A stretch of 15,324 bases of DNA. It comes from Lachnospiraceae bacterium. GTDB taxonomy: Bacteria > Bacillota > Clostridia > Lachnospirales > Lachnospiraceae. Both the position numbers and the translations under genes were made by a program. The notes beneath the pieces were generated by a model. It made no database searches. It was not told the origin of the DNA and saw nothing but the letters and a program-made list of their open reading frames with translations. The DNA lies in NCBI GenBank assembly GCA_024403585.1, contig JAKSRN010000018.1:1-15324 (forward strand). Reading direction: 5' to 3'. Position 1 is the first letter of the stretch. Each line of letters begins with the position of its first letter. Shown here piece after piece: positions 12,074 to 15,324 of the stretch.

Positions 12074-15000
12074 ATGAAAGAATATCAGGGTTTATACAGA
12101 CCGGAATTTGAACATGACAACTGCGGTATCGGTGCGGTTGTCAACATCAAAGGAAAGAAAAGCCACCAGATCGTGGATGATGCTCTGAAAATCGTAGAGA
12201 ATCTGGAGCACAGAGCCGGAAAAGATGCAGAAGGAAAAACCGGTGATGGTGTTGGTATCCTCACACAGATTCCACACCGTTTCTTCAGAAAAGTGGCAAG
12301 AGAGCTGCAGATCCCGATCGGCGGCGAGAGACAGTACGCAGTCGGAATGTTCTTCTTCCCACAGAACGAGCTGAAAAGAAAACAGGCGCAGAAGATGTTC
12401 GAGGTAATCGTAAAGAAAGAAGGACTGAAATTCCTTGGCTGGAGAAAGGTAGTAACTTTCCCGAATGTACTGGGTCAGAAAGCCATCGACAGCATGCCGG
12501 AGATTTACCAGGGCTTCGTAGAGCGTCCGTCTTCCGCACAGACCGATATTGAGTTCGACAGAAAACTCTATATCGTACGCCGTGTATTTGAGCAGAGTAA
12601 CGATGCTACTTATGTACCATCCCTGTCCTGCAGAACCATCGTATACAAAGGAATGTTCCTGGTAGACCAGCTTCGTACCTTCTTTGCTGATCTGCAGGAT
12701 CCAACCTATGAGTCAGCCCTGGCCATGGTACATTCCCGTTTCTCTACCAACACAAACCCAAGCTGGCAGAGAGCCCATCCGAACCGTATGCTGGTTCACA
12801 ACGGTGAGATCAACACCATTAAGGGCAATGCCGACAAGATGCTGGCTCGTGAAGAGACTCTCTTCAGTGAAGTATTCTCTGCAGAGGATATGAACAAGAT
12901 CTTCCCTGTAGTAGAGACCTCCGGATCCGACTCCGCTATGCTGGATAACACACTGGAGTTCCTGATGATGGCTGGAATGGATCTTCCACTGGCAGCTTCC
13001 ATCCTGATCCCGGAGCCATGGTCACACAATGACACACTGACCAAAGAGGTGCGTGACTTCTACCAGTACTACGCAACCATGATGGAGCCATGGGACGGCC
13101 CTGCATCCATCATGTACTCCGATGGAGACGTAATGGGAGCAATCCTTGACAGAAACGGACTGCGTCCATCCAGATACTATGTAACAGATGATGACAGACT
13201 GATCCTCAGCTCAGAGGTTGGTGTACTCCCTGTAGATGAGGCCCATATCGTTCTGAAAGAGCGTCTGCATCCTGGAAAAATGCTGCTTGTTGATACAAGA
13301 GCCGGCAAGATCATCAACGATGATGAACTGAAAGCACACTACGCAATGGGCAAACCATACGGCGAGTGGATCGACAGCAACATGGTAGCTCTGAAAGAAG
13401 TAAAGGCACCAAACAAGAAAACACCTTCTTATAAATATGAAGAACTGAGAAGACTTCTGAAATCCTTCGGTTACTCTTATGAGGAGTACATCGAGGAGAT
13501 CAAGAACATGGCTCTGAACGGAAACGAGATGATCGGCTCCATGGGTGTGGATACACCAATCGCTGCTCTCTCCAAAACTTACCAGCCAATGTTCAACTAC
13601 TTCAAACAGCTCTTCGCACAGGTAACAAACCCACCGATCGATGCATCCCGTGAGAAGATCGTTATCTGTACACCTGTATACGTAGGAAAGAACGGTAACC
13701 TTCTGGAAGAGAAACCAGAGAACTGCCATGTACTGAAGATTGAGAACCCAATCCTTACTGATCTGGATCTCATGAAGATCTCCAGCATGAACAAACCTGG
13801 CTTCAAGGTAACAAAAGTGCCGATCGTATATTATAAGAGCACACCGATCCAGCGTGTAATGGATCACCTCTTCGTAGAAGTGGATCGTGCTTACAACGAG
13901 GGAACCAATGTGCTGATCCTGTCCGACCGTGGCGTGGATGAGAACCATGTAGCGCTTCCATCCCTCTTAGCAGTAGCAGCAGTACACAGCCATCTGGTAC
14001 AGACCAAGAGATGTACAGCTATGTCTCTGATCCTGGAGTCCGGAGAACCTCGTGTGGTACATCACTTTGCAACACTGCTTGGTTTCGGTGCTATCGCAGT
14101 AAACCCATATCTGGCACATGCTACCATCAAAGAGCTGGTAGATACAGACCTGCTGGATAAAGACTACTACTCTGCAGTAAATGACTACGACAAAGCCATC
14201 CTGAGCGGAATCATCAAGATCTCCTCCAAGATGGGAATCTCCACTGTAAAATCCTACCAGGGCAGCAAGATGTTTGAGGCGATCGGTATCTCTAACTCTG
14301 TAATCGATCAATACTTTACAGGTACTGTAAGCCCTGTAGACGGTATCACTCTGGCAGATATTGCAGAGGCAACAGATAAGCAGCATTCAAAGGCATTTGA
14401 TCCGCTGGGACTGGGAACAGATCTGTCCATCACTCCTGTCGGAAAACATAAGATGCGTTCTCAGGGTGAGGCACACAGATACAACCCACAGACCATCCAT
14501 ATGCTGCAGAAAGCAACAAGAGACGGCAGCTTTGATGAGTTCAAACAGTATACCGCAATGGTAGACAGGGAGGAAACAGGCTACTTAAGAAGCCTTCTGG
14601 ACTTCCAGTATCCGGAAGCAGGTGTACCGCTTGAGGAAGTTGAGAGCGAGTACGAGATTGTAAAACGCTTTAAAACAGGTGCTATGTCCTACGGTTCCAT
14701 CTCCGGAGAGGCGCATGAGGCACTGGCCATCGCTATGAACCACCTGCATGGAAAATCCAACTCCGGTGAGGGTGGTGAGTCCGATGAGAGACTTGAGTCC
14801 GCAGGAACAGATCATGACAGAAGTTCCGCAATCAAGCAGGTTGCTTCCGGACGTTTTGGTGTAACAAGCCGTTACCTTGGCTCCGCAAAAGAGCTGCAGA
14901 TCAAGATGGCCCAGGGTGCAAAACCAGGTGAGGGCGGCCACCTTCCTGCTAAGAAAGTATATCCATGGATCGCGAAGACCAGACACTCCACACCAGGTGT

Positions 15001-15324
15001 ATCTCTGATCTCCCCTCCACCACACCATGACATTTATTCCATCGAGGATCTGGCTCAGCTGATCTACGACCTGAAAAATGCCAACAAATATGCACGTATC
15101 TCTGTAAAACTGGTATCTGAGGCCGGTGTAGGTACCATCGCAGCCGGTGTAGCAAAAGCCGGTGCACAGGTAGTTCTGATCTCCGGATATGACGGAGGTA
15201 CAGGAGCTGCTCCACTGAGTTCTATCCATAACGCAGGACTTCCATGGGAGTTAGGTCTGGCAGAGACCCATCAGACACTGATCCAGAACGGTCTGCGTCA
15301 GAGAGTAGTCATCGAGACAGACGG
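12074..15324 (+). CDS. gltB: Glutamate synthase large subunit, 3' end missing
   Basis: The frame runs open from ATG 12074 to the end of the window, giving 1083 residues of a protein of about 1500. It makes two glutamates from glutamine and 2-oxoglutarate, completing the GS-GOGAT cycle with the upstream glutamine synthetase. A 16-residue propeptide precedes the nucleophile Cys17 in HDNCGIG. The class II (Ntn) glutaminase domain (about 17-420) has ENLEHRAGKDAEGKTGDG, HSRFSTNT and HNGEINT. The central domain includes NPPIDASRE near 519. The FMN-binding synthase domain begins around 800 and shows GAMSYGSIS, NSGEGGE, QGAKPGEGGHLP and GYDGGTGA. The 3Fe-4S cysteines and C-terminal helix domain lie beyond the window. 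AGGAGG at 12062-12067 sets the start. Whether gltD follows, or a fusion exists, cannot be seen. Confidence 0.96.
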   Translation, partial: MKEYQGLYRPEFEHDNCGIGAVVNIKGKKSHQIVDDALKIVENLEHRAGKDAEGKTGDGVGILTQIPHRFFRKVARELQIPIGGERQYAVGMFFFPQNELKRKQAQKMFEVIVKKEGLKFLGWRKVVTFPNVLGQKAIDSMPEIYQGFVERPSSAQTDIEFDRKLYIVRRVFEQSNDATYVPSLSCRTIVYKGMFLVDQLRTFFADLQDPTYESALAMVHSRFSTNTNPSWQRAHPNRMLVHNGEINTIKGNADKMLAREETLFSEVFSAEDMNKIFPVVETSGSDSAMLDNTLEFLMMAGMDLPLAASILIPEPWSHNDTLTKEVRDFYQYYATMMEPWDGPASIMYSDGDVMGAILDRNGLRPSRYYVTDDDRLILSSEVGVLPVDEAHIVLKERLHPGKMLLVDTRAGKIINDDELKAHYAMGKPYGEWIDSNMVALKEVKAPNKKTPSYKYEELRRLLKSFGYSYEEYIEEIKNMALNGNEMIGSMGVDTPIAALSKTYQPMFNYFKQLFAQVTNPPIDASREKIVICTPVYVGKNGNLLEEKPENCHVLKIENPILTDLDLMKISSMNKPGFKVTKVPIVYYKSTPIQRVMDHLFVEVDRAYNEGTNVLILSDRGVDENHVALPSLLAVAAVHSHLVQTKRCTAMSLILESGEPRVVHHFATLLGFGAIAVNPYLAHATIKELVDTDLLDKDYYSAVNDYDKAILSGIIKISSKMGISTVKSYQGSKMFEAIGISNSVIDQYFTGTVSPVDGITLADIAEATDKQHSKAFDPLGLGTDLSITPVGKHKMRSQGEAHRYNPQTIHMLQKATRDGSFDEFKQYTAMVDREETGYLRSLLDFQYPEAGVPLEEVESEYEIVKRFKTGAMSYGSISGEAHEALAIAMNHLHGKSNSGEGGESDERLESAGTDHDRSSAIKQVASGRFGVTSRYLGSAKELQIKMAQGAKPGEGGHLPAKKVYPWIAKTRHSTPGVSLISPPPHHDIYSIEDLAQLIYDLKNANKYARISVKLVSEAGVGTIAAGVAKAGAQVVLISGYDGGTGAAPLSSIHNAGLPWELGLAETHQTLIQNGLRQRVVIETD

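Overview
This window reads as a low-to-mid GC Firmicute of the class Clostridia, most likely Lachnospiraceae. The support is a type III glutamine synthetase, an ammonium channel fused to a P-II domain, a clostridial style of Shine-Dalgarno sequence (AGGAGG 6-9 bases from ATG) and strongly Firmicute-like promoters. The family-level call comes from gene content and style, not from a database search.

All seven genes lie on the + strand and handle glutamine or ammonia: carA (5' end missing), carB, glnA type III (glnN), amt fused to P-II, purF, pyrG and gltB (3' end missing). GlnA and Amt bring nitrogen in. CarA, PurF, PyrG and GltB are glutamine amidotransferases that spend it on carbamoyl phosphate, purines, CTP and glutamate. 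The window is a glutamine supply-and-spend hub. No mobile element, tRNA, rRNA or CRISPR array was seen.

The most interesting content is between the genes. Four leaders (glnA, amt, purF, pyrG) carry five copies of one RNA arrangement: a short hairpin with the hexaloop A-A-A/C-G-G-C/G that shares bases with the 5' arm of a larger, mostly terminator-like hairpin, so the two cannot form together. Loop positions 1 = A and 4 = G are the known signature of RNA targets of ANTAR-domain antitermination proteins (NasR, EutV, AmiR type). At glnA and purF a near-consensus promoter places the expected transcription start only a few bases before the hairpin, leaving room for one hexaloop hairpin rather than the usual pair. 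I infer a glutamine-linked antitermination regulon extending to nucleotide synthesis (purF, pyrG). No ANTAR protein is encoded in the window.

Other regions: carA and carB overlap by 8 bases. The 572-base gap between amt and purF holds an unidentified, probably + strand structured RNA (about 8344-8463) flanked by further hairpins, then the purF promoter and a second purF leader structure that can pair with the Shine-Dalgarno sequence. The pyrG-gltB gap lacks the hexaloop element but has an inverted repeat next to a possible -10 box.
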